DNA of 51,638 nucleotides from Deltaproteobacteria bacterium (GCA_024102635.1 JAGFJO010000058.1:1-51638), one strand, 5' to 3'; shown: positions 16,149-25,697, counted from the stretch's first letter. Numbers and translations: made by a program. The notes: a model not told the origin generated them from the sequence alone.

Positions 16149-17474
16149 CTATTTCTTCTGACTTAGAAACGACTTAATCCCGCTTGCTATTCCCTGTGCC
16201 ACGGCGGCTCTATACTCTGGGGTTCCGAGCAGCTTGCCCTCGCGCTGGTGATCAATAAAGCTAATTTCAACCAGCACGCATGGCATGTGAGCACCCACCA
16301 GCACATAGAAGGGAGCCTTCTTCACCCCGAGATCCCTGACTTTGTAGTTTGCCTTAGATAGGCGAGCAAGAGTTGCTTTACGTAGGTGGTTAGCCAAACT
16401 TATGGAATCGTCGAGCTTTAAGTTCTGTATAAGGTCGCTCAGCATATACTGCAGATCTGCCTGTGCTCCTTCATACTGCACAGAAGCATTTTCTCTCTCG
16501 GCCAATGCCTTGCTGGCGCGATCTCCCGTATTGTCCAGGTAATAAACCTCCAGCCCGTGCAGCACTTTCTTCGGACTAGCGTTGCAATGCAAACTTACGA
16601 AGATATCAGCCTCAAAGTCATTAGCAAAGGCGGTTCTCTCAAGTAGAGGCACGAACCTATCTCCCGTACGAGTTAGTCTTACGACGGCATTGAGATCGTC
16701 TTCCAGAATTCTTTGAAGCTCTAGGGAAATTTGCAGAACGACATCCTTCTCGAGCAGGCCTCCTACCCCTACGGCGCCCATATCCTCTCCTCCGTGTCCC
16801 GGATCTATGACGACCACTGGGCGCCCGGTGCGGCGGGCATCCTTATTGTCAAGCGTATCTGAACCGGGCCGCTTGATAGTTCGCAATGCGCCGGAGTCCG
16901 CGTTGATCTTCATAGATGCTATCGGAACCATATCCCCGTCCGGATATAACTCCAGCACTTTGCGATATAGAATCTCAGCCTCCTCCTTATTGCCCTCTGC
17001 AGCGCGCACCTCCGCGCATTTTACAAGTGCATCATCGGCGAGAGGACTAGAAGGGTGACGCTGCGTCACGGCGCGGAATTTAAAACAGGCGGCCTGCGCC
17101 ATATTCGCTTCCCGGTAGCGATTATAAATCTGCTGATCAGCAACGCCGGAATTGAAAAGCGCCCGGGCAGCCAGGGTGCTTTGAGGATAACGCCGGGCGA
17201 AATCGTTAAGTTGCTGCGAGATCCGATCCCATTCGGACCTCCTGGATACATTGACATCGGTATTGCGCAGCGACATTAGGCGGCCCTGAACTGCATCAAA
17301 CTCCCGCTGCAGAGAGTCCGCGACTGCTACCCGGCACAGGAGTAAGAGAGTCATTACCGGAATAAAATAGAGCAACACAGCCGTACGAGCGCTGCACCGG
17401 GATGATTCCTTTGCTTGTATAAGCCTATACTTGACGGTATGCGCTATACTCGAACGAACCTTAGCCGGCATCAT
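16149..17474 (-). CDS. N-acetylmuramoyl-L-alanine amidase (Amidase_3) with TPR-like N-terminus
   Basis: Periplasmic zinc amidase that cuts the lactyl-amide bond between MurNAc and the peptide stem. A hydrophobic segment (VLLYFIPVMTLLLLC) acts as signal or anchor. Residues about 55-175 contain TPR-like repeats (RYPQSTLAARALFNSG, KEEAEILYRKVLELYP). The catalytic domain (about 219-438) has VVVIDPGHGGEDMG, LLEKDVVL, IFVSLHCNA and a final PCVLVEISFI with the catalytic Glu. There is no AMIN domain; the repeats may replace it for localisation. The start is uncertain: 17501 is the longest, and 17474 (used here) reduces overlap with mutS to 14 bp. Confidence 0.92.
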   Translation of the reverse strand: MMPAKVRSSIAHTVKYRLIQAKESSRCSARTAVLLYFIPVMTLLLLCRVAVADSLQREFDAVQGRLMSLRNTDVNVSRRSEWDRISQQLNDFARRYPQSTLAARALFNSGVADQQIYNRYREANMAQAACFKFRAVTQRHPSSPLADDALVKCAEVRAAEGNKEEAEILYRKVLELYPDGDMVPIASMKINADSGALRTIKRPGSDTLDNKDARRTGRPVVVIDPGHGGEDMGAVGVGGLLEKDVVLQISLELQRILEDDLNAVVRLTRTGDRFVPLLERTAFANDFEADIFVSLHCNASPKKVLHGLEVYYLDNTGDRASKALAERENASVQYEGAQADLQYMLSDLIQNLKLDDSISLANHLRKATLARLSKANYKVRDLGVKKAPFYVLVGAHMPCVLVEISFIDHQREGKLLGTPEYRAAVAQGIASGIKSFLSQKK

Positions 17475-20109
17475 ATTCACTGCACTCTTTAACCAACCCA
17501 TCTAGCAGGTTAAGCGCCTCTAGCGGTGTCAATTCATTCACCTTCAAAGCGCATAGGCGCGACATAGTTTTTTTTATGCTCGCCATTTGATTGATGGCCT
17601 TCTCGTCCTCTTGCCTTTCAAAGAGAGTTTCAGGAGAGTCAAAGATATTCAGCTGCCGTACTACAGGCGGTGGGCTTTCGAGCTGAAGCAGCGAACGCGC
17701 TCTGTGAAGCAACTTTCCAGGCAATCCGGCAAGCGCCGCCACCTCGAGCCCGTAAGAGCGGCTTGCAGCCCCGCGCTTTATTTCATGAGTGAAGACAACA
17801 TGTCCGTCCTTCTCAAAAGACGCGACGCTGTAATTTTTCACCCCCGGCAATCGCTCCTCCAAGCCGGTCAATTCGTGAAAATGGGTCGCGAACAGCAGTC
17901 TGCTGCGGAGCTTAAGGACAATCCACTCTAGAATCGCTTGCGCTAAAGACAATCCGTCGGCCGTTGCAGTACCGCGCCCTATCTCGTCTATCAAAACCAG
18001 CGACTTCTCGCTGGCATTTGCGATTATGTATGAGGCCTCCCGCATCTCGACCATGAATGTGGACTCGCCTTCGCTTAGATTATCCGACGCTCCGATGCGG
18101 GCAAATATTTTATCGACGATTCCCAATTTCGCTGATCGGGCCGGAACGAAGCAGCCGGCCTGCGCTAGAATAGATATAAGTCCTATTTGCCTCAAATAAG
18201 TCGACTTTCCGCCCATGTTTGGACCGGTAAGAATGATCGCAGCCTCATCCTGACCGTCCAACTGAATGTCCGTTTCAATGAAGTCACTCCTTAAAATCTG
18301 CGCTAATACGGGATGCTTACCGCCGGCGATCTGCAGCGTGCGATCCGGCAGCATAGCCGGCCTTCTATAGGATTCCTGCTCGCTCACTTCCGCAAAACTG
18401 AGCAGTGCGTCGACCTCGGAAAGTGCGCCTGACACCTCCCGGATAGCGGAAGTGTGCTGAGAGGCGCTCTCCCGCAGCTCCTCGTACAACCGCCGCTCAA
18501 GGTGGAACTGGCCTCCTTCCGCTTTAAGAACCTGCTCCTCGTACTTTCTCAAGTCGGAGGTAGTGAACCGCTCCGAATTGGCGGTCGATTGCCGCCTTAT
18601 ATAATCGTCAGGAACACGCGAGGAGTTGGCGCTAGTTACCTCGATAAAGTACCCAAGCACTCCGTTATATCTCACCTTAAGTGAGGTGATGCCGGTTCGT
18701 TCCCGTTCACTCAACTCGAAATTGCTCATCCAACTGCGGCCGTCGCTTTTGATTGCCCGCAAACGATCAAGCTCTTCGTTATATCCAGCCCGGATAATAT
18801 TCCCTTGATGAATTGAGGCCTCCGGCTGATCTAATAAGGCGTCACAGAGAAGCCGCCGCAACTCGTCCGGCACCAACAGGCTCTCAAGCCGAGCTGCAAG
18901 GATCGAGGCCTGGGGGCATCGCTTTACTATCTCCTCCAAGAGGGGATTTATATTCTCCAGCTGTTCCAACGAATCTCGCAGCGCCGCCAGTTCTCGCGGC
19001 AGAGCCACCTTAAGTTCCAGCCTGGTAGCGATTCTTTCCAAATCAGCAATAAAGCGCAGCGCATCTCTCAGCGCGCGGCGCTCCGTGTCGCAGGTTATCA
19101 GAGCTTCCACAGCATCATGGCGGTCATTAATTCGCTCAATCTCTACCAAGGGATTTATCAACCACTCCCTCAGAAGCCGTCTCCCGCCTGCACTCAACGT
19201 TCTATCAACGACTGCAAGCAAAGTTCCTTCGGTTCCTCCGCTCCTTGAGTTGGCTACAACCTCTAGATTGCGTCTTGTCGTGGCATCGAGCGCCATCAAT
19301 GAGTCATAACGCTTCTGCTCAATTGAGCGGATTATCAATTTCGGACCGACCGTTGCTTCATCGATATAATTAAGCAAAAGGCGCACAGCTTTTTTTGCCC
19401 CTTCGCCAAGCGCGGCATATCCGGCGAGTGCACCGTAATCCCTGCCATTCCCCGATGCGAGCAGAGGTTCAGCTCTGAACCGCAGCTTGGCATCGGGCAA
19501 TAGCCCTTCAAGCTCGTTCACCCATCGAAGTCTTCGATCGACCTTATTTACAGAGATGGTGGCAGGAAGTACAAGCTCGCAGATCGACTCGCGGCCTAGC
19601 TCGGAAAACAACTGCGGCAGAGCCAAAAGGTCCCGTACATATATGATTCCGGTCTGTACATCACTGAAAGCCAAGGCAAAATCGCTGTCGCTCAGCATAT
19701 AAAGCGCAGCCACGCCGCGTGCCCCGGTTACCTGCTCGCTATTGCCCAATACTCTAATGCCTGGTGTTATGATGCGCTCCAGGTACCTCTCAACAGCAGC
19801 TTTCCCATTCTGCGCTGTGGCGCTCTGGCTAATCACCGCCACTGAGTGGCCAGCTTCAGTGAGCCGCTCAATGTAGTTGTCGACCACCGATATTGGAACT
19901 CCCGCCATGGGAACCGGTTGGGGAGAGTTCTTGTCGCGCGAGGTCAAAGTCAGATTCAAAATCTTACTGACTTCGATGGCATCTTGGTAAAAGAGCTCAT
20001 AAAAATCACCGACTTGAAACAAAATGAAGCACTCGGGGTAATCGCGTTTATACTGCAGGTATTGCTGCAGCATGGGGGTCGGAGCCTCTATGGCAAGAGC
20101 GGTGCTCAA
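17461..20109 (-). CDS. mutS: DNA mismatch repair protein MutS
   Basis: Recognises mismatches and small loops and, as an ATPase clamp, recruits MutL. Full length (882 aa). The N-terminus has PTPMLQQYLQYK...FQVGDFYELF with the mismatch-reading Phe-x-Glu (GDFYELF). The ATPase has Walker A GPNMGGKSTYLRQ (about residues 627-639), FMVEMREASYI, LIDEIGRGTATADG and FATHFHELTGL. The start is TTG at 20109: the next Met falls inside the conserved PTPM block, and GAGG lies about 10 nt upstream. First gene of the minus-strand run that includes the amidase. Confidence 0.97.
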   Translation of the reverse strand: MSTALAIEAPTPMLQQYLQYKRDYPECFILFQVGDFYELFYQDAIEVSKILNLTLTSRDKNSPQPVPMAGVPISVVDNYIERLTEAGHSVAVISQSATAQNGKAAVERYLERIITPGIRVLGNSEQVTGARGVAALYMLSDSDFALAFSDVQTGIIYVRDLLALPQLFSELGRESICELVLPATISVNKVDRRLRWVNELEGLLPDAKLRFRAEPLLASGNGRDYGALAGYAALGEGAKKAVRLLLNYIDEATVGPKLIIRSIEQKRYDSLMALDATTRRNLEVVANSRSGGTEGTLLAVVDRTLSAGGRRLLREWLINPLVEIERINDRHDAVEALITCDTERRALRDALRFIADLERIATRLELKVALPRELAALRDSLEQLENINPLLEEIVKRCPQASILAARLESLLVPDELRRLLCDALLDQPEASIHQGNIIRAGYNEELDRLRAIKSDGRSWMSNFELSERERTGITSLKVRYNGVLGYFIEVTSANSSRVPDDYIRRQSTANSERFTTSDLRKYEEQVLKAEGGQFHLERRLYEELRESASQHTSAIREVSGALSEVDALLSFAEVSEQESYRRPAMLPDRTLQIAGGKHPVLAQILRSDFIETDIQLDGQDEAAIILTGPNMGGKSTYLRQIGLISILAQAGCFVPARSAKLGIVDKIFARIGASDNLSEGESTFMVEMREASYIIANASEKSLVLIDEIGRGTATADGLSLAQAILEWIVLKLRSRLLFATHFHELTGLEERLPGVKNYSVASFEKDGHVVFTHEIKRGAASRSYGLEVAALAGLPGKLLHRARSLLQLESPPPVVRQLNIFDSPETLFERQEDEKAINQMASIKKTMSRLCALKVNELTPLEALNLLDGLVKECSEYDAG

Positions 20110-20352
20110 CTTGGAGATACCTCATATGAGATAGGAGCCAGCTTTGCTTCAATCATGCAGCTCCTTGTGATAGCCCATCCCGTAGTTAACGTACCCCTCC
20201 CCGAATAAAGGGTTAATATTGGATACGGATTGACGGGCGTAGCGCCTTAAAAGTTATAACTTGCTAAGCTATAGAACTCAACAATGGTATACTACTCAAA
20301 GTGATCGCCGCCCCTTACACCTTTATTTGAAGTTTGTATTTTGCCGCGGCAT

Positions 20353-20358
20353 TATAAT
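20353..20358 (+). promoter_or_regulatory. Putative -10 box of the receiver gene
   Basis: TATAAT 33 bp before ATG 20391, in the mutS/receiver divergent region. The nearest -35-like hexamer, TTGAAG (20327-20332), is 20 bp away, longer than ideal. Confidence 0.4.
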
Positions 20359-20390
20359 AGGCTTGTTGTTAGTGGTTTCCGGGCAATGCC

Positions 20391-20786
20391 ATGTCCAGCG
20401 AAGATAACCGAATATCACACATACTCCTTGTAGATGACGAAAGCTCCGTGCTTTTCGCCCTGAAGCTTGTTCTGCAAGCTATGGGATTCAAGGTCACCGA
20501 CTTCTCTCTTCCTTTGGAGGCGATTGCATATCTTGCCGAAGGTGGCGAATGTGACATGTGTATCTGCGATCTGCGGATGCCGAAGATGAATGGGCTCCAG
20601 GTACTGACGGAAATGAAATCACTTCGGCGTGAACTGATTTTCGTGTTAATGTCGGCACATGCCCAACGAGATGAGGCCGCACAGGCTAAAGATCTCGGAG
20701 CGGCCGGATTTTTGTCAAAGCCGTTTACGCCTGATCAACTGAAGGATTTAGTGGCGGAGATCTCCGGCCAGAAAGAACAAGCCTAA
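20391..20786 (+). CDS. Single-domain response regulator (CheY-like receiver)
   Basis: 131 aa, one receiver domain: acidic pair DD (residues 15-16), phospho-acceptor Asp60 in CICDLRMPKMNG, the Thr/Ser switch in LMSAH and the conserved Lys in SKPF. No output domain, so it acts through protein contact or phospho-relay. No kinase is adjacent; the nearest histidine kinase is 7 kb away. Start ATG 20391 has no clear Shine-Dalgarno. Confidence 0.92.
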   Translation: MSSEDNRISHILLVDDESSVLFALKLVLQAMGFKVTDFSLPLEAIAYLAEGGECDMCICDLRMPKMNGLQVLTEMKSLRRELIFVLMSAHAQRDEAAQAKDLGAAGFLSKPFTPDQLKDLVAEISGQKEQA

Positions 20787-20829
20787 AATTTAGCGTTGTT
20801 TTCGCTCTATGATGCCGGGGCTTCAACGA

Positions 20830-20966
20830 TTAGCTCTGCAGAAAAAAATCGCAGGCAACGTGCGGATAAGCGAGCTTATCCGCACGTAACGATTCAATTG
20901 AAATCGCGAGCTGGCGAGTGATTTCCCATCATTAGCGAAGCATGGGGAAGTTTTCAGCAGAGCTAA
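20830..20966 (-). repeat. 137-bp folded element with 16-bp terminal inverted repeats behind rpsA
   Basis: Outer arms TTAGCTCTGCAGAAAA (20830-20845) and TTTTCAGCAGAGCTAA (20951-20966) pair in 15 of 16 positions. Inside are at least three more hairpins: a perfect 13-bp stem (20858-20870 / 20875-20887, loop CGAG), the near-palindrome CGATTCAATTGAAATCG (about 20890-20906), and TTCCCAT...ATGGGGAA (about 20922-20950). On the minus strand it starts 2 nt after the rpsA stop, and a T7 tract (20842-20848 complement) lies near the end of the inner stem. It could be a structured 3'-UTR/terminator, a small RNA, or a MITE-like insertion. The direction is inferred from rpsA. Confidence 0.7.
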
Positions 20967-20968
20967 AA

Positions 20969-22687
20969 CTACTCCTTCTTGGCCTGCGCCAACAGATCGC
21001 CAAAAGTAACTGCTGTGCTTGTGTCTTCCATAAATCCGGCCATTTGCTCTTTCTCCTGGCGCTTCTTTATGGACTTCACACTTAAGCTGATTCTGCGCTC
21101 CTCACGATCTACGGTGATTACCTCGCACTCCACAATGGCGCCGGACTTGTAAGCTTCCGCCGCATCTTCTCCGCGGTCGAGGCCCAACTGAGAGTTATGA
21201 ATCAAGCCCTCGATACCGTCCTCGATCTCCACAAATACACCGAAGTCGGTAAGCGAGCTGACTTTACCTTTAACCTTCACACCCACAGGATATCGCTGTG
21301 CAATAGTCTCCCATGGATCGTCTTGTATCTGCTTGATGCCAAGACTGAGGCGTTCGTTCTCGGCATCGATATCGAGCACCACAGCCTCGACTTCATCTCC
21401 TTTCTTGAACATATCGTGGATCTCTTTCGGATCTTTGATACGCTTGGTCCAGGAGAAATCCGATACGTGAACCAGTCCGTCGATTCCCTCTTCCACGCCA
21501 ACGAATATACCGAAGTCGGTGATCGAACGAACTTTGCCCTTAACACGCGAGCCGACCGGATGGGTAACCCGCAGTTCGTCCCAGGGATTCGGCATAAGCT
21601 GCTTGAGGCCAAGGGCAATCCGCTGCTGCTCCCCGTCTATGCCCAATATGATGGCCTCGACTGTATCGGCTACATTTAGAACTTTTGAAGGGTGTCGAAC
21701 CTTCTTGGTCCAGCTCATCTCTGAAACATGAATTAGCCCCTCGACCCCCTCTTCCAGTGCTACAAATGCGCCATAGTCGGTGAGGTTAATTACTTTGCCG
21801 GTGATTCTTCCCCCAACCGGGTAGCGCTCGTGCACGGTAATCCACGGATCCGGGGTAAGCTGCTTCATTCCCAAACTAACGCGCTCTTTCTCATGGTCGT
21901 ACTTTAGGACCACCACAGGGACTGTTTGACCGACAGAAAGCTTTTCCGACGGATGATTGATGCGGCCCCAAGAAATATCCGTGATGTGCAGTAGACCATC
22001 GATGCCGCCAAGGTCGATGAAAGCTCCGTAGTCAGTTACATTCTTGACTACACCCTCCATAATCACACCTTCCTGCAACACTTTCAGCGTCTCGGTGCGC
22101 AGCTGATCTCTTTCCGACATCAGAACAGCGCGCCGCGAAAGCACTATATTGCCCTTGTCGCGGGTAATCTTAAGCACCTTGAAGTCAAAGACCTGATCTA
22201 TGAACTTATCGAGATTGCGGTGCGGACGAATATCTATCTGCGAGCCCGGCAAAAAAGCGGGGATGCCGATGTCGACCTGCAGTCCGCCTTTTACCTTCTG
22301 AACTACCTTCCCCGATATAATGTCTCCGGTCTTGAACGCATCTTCTACGCGATCCCAAACTCTCTTTTGATCGGCCTTCTCTTTGGAAAGCACCACCTGC
22401 CCCAGATCATTTTCAAGAGCGATGATAAAAACTTCCACCTTATCACCCGGCTTAACCGCCAGCTGTCCTTCCGAATTTTGAAACTGAGATGTTGGGACAA
22501 CACCTTCTGACTTAAATCCGATGTCGACTGTGACTACTTCACGATTGAGGTCAACCACTGTGCCGGTCACTACTTTGCCCGGTTTAAGAACGTCAAGCTT
22601 GTCATTGAGAAGCTTTTCAAACTCGCTTAGAAACGAGCCTTCACCCGAAGAACCGGAGGAAGCAGATATATTTTCAGCGCTATTCAT
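20969..22687 (-). CDS. rpsA: 30S ribosomal protein S1
   Basis: mRNA-binding protein of the small subunit. Six S1 (OB-fold) domains are visible at roughly residues 36-105, 122-187, 208-276, 293-363, 380-450 and 467-537; domains 3-6 share the pattern G-x-x-x-DYGAFV/DFGIFV...EGL-I-H-x-S...W. Domains 1-2 are the more divergent ribosome-binding pair, as expected. 572 aa is the normal length for the six-domain form. The ATG overlaps the cmk stop (ATGA), the classical cmk-rpsA arrangement. A folded element lies directly downstream. Confidence 0.97.
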   Translation of the reverse strand: MNSAENISASSGSSGEGSFLSEFEKLLNDKLDVLKPGKVVTGTVVDLNREVVTVDIGFKSEGVVPTSQFQNSEGQLAVKPGDKVEVFIIALENDLGQVVLSKEKADQKRVWDRVEDAFKTGDIISGKVVQKVKGGLQVDIGIPAFLPGSQIDIRPHRNLDKFIDQVFDFKVLKITRDKGNIVLSRRAVLMSERDQLRTETLKVLQEGVIMEGVVKNVTDYGAFIDLGGIDGLLHITDISWGRINHPSEKLSVGQTVPVVVLKYDHEKERVSLGMKQLTPDPWITVHERYPVGGRITGKVINLTDYGAFVALEEGVEGLIHVSEMSWTKKVRHPSKVLNVADTVEAIILGIDGEQQRIALGLKQLMPNPWDELRVTHPVGSRVKGKVRSITDFGIFVGVEEGIDGLVHVSDFSWTKRIKDPKEIHDMFKKGDEVEAVVLDIDAENERLSLGIKQIQDDPWETIAQRYPVGVKVKGKVSSLTDFGVFVEIEDGIEGLIHNSQLGLDRGEDAAEAYKSGAIVECEVITVDREERRISLSVKSIKKRQEKEQMAGFMEDTSTAVTFGDLLAQAKKE

Positions 22688-23421
22688 ACTAATTTTTTAC
22701 CTTCCTTATCTGAATTTCCGATCGGCGAGCTGCCCAAATCGGAAACGAAATGATACATGTTTTCAACAACTTCAGTCAATGTTTTGGCCGAATTATCGAC
22801 AATTATTGCCCCTTCCGCCGCAACAGTGGGTGATACTGCGCGCTTCGAGTCCCTTCTATCGCGCTCATTGATCTCCATTTCTATCTTTTCTTTCAGCGAC
22901 TTAACATCCTGAGCCGCACTGTTCTGGCCATAAAGCTGAGAAAGCCTCCTTTGAGCTCTAATATCCGCTGCGGCCTGAATGAAGAATTTAATATCAGCAT
23001 CAGGGAAAACTACTGTTCCCATATCCCGCCCTTCGGCAACCAGGCCACGTTCGGGGAAACACTCTTGTTGCAGCGGCAACAGTTTCGCGCGAACTTCGGG
23101 GTGCGCAGAACTGATCGAGGTAGCATTCGACACCTCCGGCTCATAGAGCTGCTCGCCGGGGTCCGCACCGTTCAGCAAAACTTTGCTCCCGCTACGACCG
23201 TGCTCGACCAATCCGATCGTGTTCTCTTCAAGCAGCCGCATTACTGTGGGAAGGTCGGCCGGATCCGCTCCCGATCGATATATCAGGAGCCCTAAAGCGC
23301 GGTAAATCGCTCCCGAACTGAGGTGCACGTACCCGAGCCGCTCTGCAAGAAGTTTGGAGATCGCACTCTTTCCTGATGCTGCCAGCCCATCAATCGTTAT
23401 AATCACTCTCCGTTTAGTCAT
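22684..23421 (-). CDS. cmk: Cytidylate kinase
   Basis: Phosphorylates CMP/dCMP with ATP. Walker A GLAASGKS at residues 12-19, then HLSSGAIYRALG, the NMP-binding region (LLNGADPG, VSNATSISSAHPEVRAKLLPLQQ), LVAEGRDMGTVVFPDA and the lid RDRRDSKRAVSP, all standard for Cmk. The last 15 residues are a charged extension that overlaps the rpsA start. A TATACT about 16 nt before the ATG may be a -10 box for the cmk-rpsA operon; no clear -35. Confidence 0.96.
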   Translation of the reverse strand: MTKRRVIITIDGLAASGKSAISKLLAERLGYVHLSSGAIYRALGLLIYRSGADPADLPTVMRLLEENTIGLVEHGRSGSKVLLNGADPGEQLYEPEVSNATSISSAHPEVRAKLLPLQQECFPERGLVAEGRDMGTVVFPDADIKFFIQAAADIRAQRRLSQLYGQNSAAQDVKSLKEKIEMEINERDRRDSKRAVSPTVAAEGAIIVDNSAKTLTEVVENMYHFVSDLGSSPIGNSDKEGKKLV

Positions 23422-23619
23422 AGGTGAGCATCAAAATAGTATAGCGGTGCCGAACAAGACAGTGCTTTAGGGGATCTTTTGAGGCCAAACAAAAAGAGCG
23501 TATTACTAAGGTTTTACGAATAAATAGCCGATGATACTATACAAAGGCTTGCTGATTCTCTAACATCTTGTTCATTAAGCAGGTTTTTTTGGTTCCGCAA
23601 CTGTGCATCATTCGAGTAT

Positions 23620-24810
23620 ATGAGGCGACGCCCGCAAGAGGAGCATAAACCCTCAATCAGTGTTCATCAGCCCGCCCTTCAGCAGCGCGATACTAATATA
23701 GGCATAGTCATGTCAGGTGGCGGAGCACGCGCGGCTTACCAGGTAGGAGCTTTAAAAGCCTTGATCCCCTTCCTCACTGATAAAACTCAGAAAGTAAGCA
23801 ATATAATAGGTAGCAGCATAGGTGCAGTTAACGGCCTTGTGCTGGCGGCGTGTTTAAAGAACGGCCTCTCTGACGCGGTTCAACAGATGGAGGTGGTGTG
23901 GAGAGAGAGGTCCTTTCGCAATACATTCAGCGGATCGCCATCAAGGGCCTTTTTGCGCGCCATTCGCCTAGTCATTCACCAATACAGTTCGCCCGGACCT
24001 AAAGCGTCCTCAACCGCAATCTTTGACCCCTCCCCTCTAATGGAGCGCATAGACGGGGTAATCGAGAGTAATGGTGGGCTGCACCCGGACAACCGGGCCC
24101 CCTCGCTCGACGCCGTAGCAGTGATGACTACGATCGAGGGAGCCGAACGGAAACCGCTACTGTTCGTCAGCGCTCATAAAAGACTTGATACCAGCACCCT
24201 TGACGGCGCCTCTTTCGACGTTTGTTATGTTGATTCTCTTTCGGCCAAGCACGGTTTCGCGTCGGCCGCTCTTCCTTCCGTGCTGCCGCCCGTGGAACTG
24301 GACACAGAAGCAGGTAAGGTGCGGCTTGTAGATGGCGGTATATCACAGAACGTGCCCGTCGACCCCGCTGTTCGCTTCGGCGCTGAACGTGTAATAGTCA
24401 TCGACATTTCCGGCCGAAATTGGTGGCTAGATCGCTATGGAGAGGCACACGATACACGGCCGAAGTGGGAGGTTCCGGCGGCATTTAAGACTTTCTGTCT
24501 CCGTCCGCCTGAGACTTTTGTTGCACGCAATAAGGGCGCCATGGGAGCTATCCTTAAACACGCGGTAGGGTCTTCCACGTCGAGATTTATAAAGGCAGTG
24601 GGCCCCCTCTGGCCGATTTTTAGTATTCTAAGAAAAAAGATGGGTGAAGAGGTAGCCTATGAGGTTATCTCGTACGTTGCTCTCGATTCCGAATACGTCC
24701 ACGGCTTAATAGAAGCGGGATATAATGAGACTGTCTCTACGTTAAGGAATATGAAGCAGCTTCAGTTCACGCGCAGTGAAACATTTCAAACTTGGGCTGA
24801 GTCGCTCTAG
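23620..24810 (+). CDS. Patatin-like phospholipase
   Basis: Serine lipid acyl-hydrolase with a Ser-Asp dyad. Oxyanion loop SGGGARAAYQVGAL (residues 32-45), nucleophile Ser66 in GSSIG, and the catalytic Asp238 in VDGGISQNVP. 396 aa with no signal peptide or membrane helix seen, so probably cytosolic or membrane-associated. It stands alone between cmk (divergent) and the hydrolase-like gene (convergent). Upstream, TTTACG and TACTAT 16 bp apart (about 23513-23540) could be its promoter. Substrate unknown. Confidence 0.9.
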   Translation: MRRRPQEEHKPSISVHQPALQQRDTNIGIVMSGGGARAAYQVGALKALIPFLTDKTQKVSNIIGSSIGAVNGLVLAACLKNGLSDAVQQMEVVWRERSFRNTFSGSPSRAFLRAIRLVIHQYSSPGPKASSTAIFDPSPLMERIDGVIESNGGLHPDNRAPSLDAVAVMTTIEGAERKPLLFVSAHKRLDTSTLDGASFDVCYVDSLSAKHGFASAALPSVLPPVELDTEAGKVRLVDGGISQNVPVDPAVRFGAERVIVIDISGRNWWLDRYGEAHDTRPKWEVPAAFKTFCLRPPETFVARNKGAMGAILKHAVGSSTSRFIKAVGPLWPIFSILRKKMGEEVAYEVISYVALDSEYVHGLIEAGYNETVSTLRNMKQLQFTRSETFQTWAESL

Positions 24811-24914
24811 AGCGGTGCTCCTCTGCTCCAGCAAAGTTATGTTACGTGCAATTGCGCTTCGCTCCATTTCACACCCGCGCAGAGAAACAATAGGTCAGCC
24901 TCAAAAAAACAACG

Positions 24915-24940
24915 CCAACCCTTCGAGTTGAGGTCTTTTT
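24915..24940 (+). terminator. Possible terminator after the patatin gene
   Basis: CCAAC-CCTTCGA-GTTGaGG hairpin (one bulge) followed by TCTTTTT, about 105 bp behind the patatin stop and between convergent genes. Confidence 0.4.
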
Positions 24941-24966
24941 ATTAGAATTGAAGCAATATTTTCCCG

Positions 24967-25620
24967 TTATGCCACATTCTTTTGCGGCGCTTTAGCCGGC
25001 ACCTTTTGGAAGTCCAAAACCATCGACGTGAGCTCCCTCACATCGTCATTGCCAGCGATCTGATAGAGCCAGCCGGTCGGAAGTTCTTTGTGAAATACCT
25101 GCGCCTGAGCCCTGAGATATGCTCCGCAAGCCGCAGAGTTTACCACCAAGACCGGGCAACGCACCCTTTGCAGAAAAGACTTGGCGTCAAAACCTTTTGA
25201 CAGCGATCGAAGGGGAAGTCCCAACGGCAGAAAACTTTCAAGTTTGTCAATAATTCTGGAAAATAAAGTTGGATGGGGGCGGGTTGCAGAATCTACCAAG
25301 ATCAAGCTTCTTACCAATTTCAATTCCTGCAGGGCGAGATGCAATGTAATGGATGAGGCTGCACCAAAGGAGATAAATGAGGCCTGGCGCAAGCCTTCGC
25401 TATTGATCAGTTCTCTAAAGGAGTTAGATAAAACAAGCCAGTTGGAATTGGTGATAGGCTCCGTAGATAAGAGCAGGGCCTTGCTTTGCGAGACGCTGTC
25501 AGGCGATGTGAGGGTTTCAAACAGGGCGTTAGAGAATTCGAAATATCTGTTTTGCTCGTGCAATATTACAAACGAGCGGCCTTTTCCTCCCTTTTTAAGG
25601 ACTGTGATTCCATGGTGCAT
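24967..25620 (-). CDS. Alpha/beta-hydrolase fold protein with lost catalytic residues
   Basis: 217 aa with the hydrolase pattern: an early strand FVILHE (in place of LHG), the nucleophile elbow, and strand LVRSLILVDSATRPH after helix SSITLHLALQEL. In the alignment of that helix (GHSxGGAIALQLAL in active enzymes) the elbow here reads SFGAASSITL, so Gly86 sits where the nucleophilic Ser should be. Near the C-terminus GNDDV stands where the catalytic His loop would be. Some cap segments seem shortened. It is therefore probably not an active hydrolase; binding or regulation are alternatives. The catalytic loss is seen by manual alignment only. Confidence 0.6.
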   Translation of the reverse strand: MHHGITVLKKGGKGRSFVILHEQNRYFEFSNALFETLTSPDSVSQSKALLLSTEPITNSNWLVLSNSFRELINSEGLRQASFISFGAASSITLHLALQELKLVRSLILVDSATRPHPTLFSRIIDKLESFLPLGLPLRSLSKGFDAKSFLQRVRCPVLVVNSAACGAYLRAQAQVFHKELPTGWLYQIAGNDDVRELTSMVLDFQKVPAKAPQKNVA

Positions 25621-25691
25621 ATAGGCGGGATACTAGCGGGTTCGTCGAATGTTGTCCAAGGGCTGAGTGTTTGTGCTCTCTTGTTGAGTAG

Positions 25692-25697
25692 TATAAT
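25692..25697 (+). promoter_or_regulatory. Putative -10 box for the cysteine-rich gene
   Basis: TATAAT 93 bp before ATG 25790; TTGTGC (25671-25676) lies 15 bp upstream, slightly short. If used, transcription starts near 25704, making the GTG at 25703 unlikely as a start. Confidence 0.35.
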
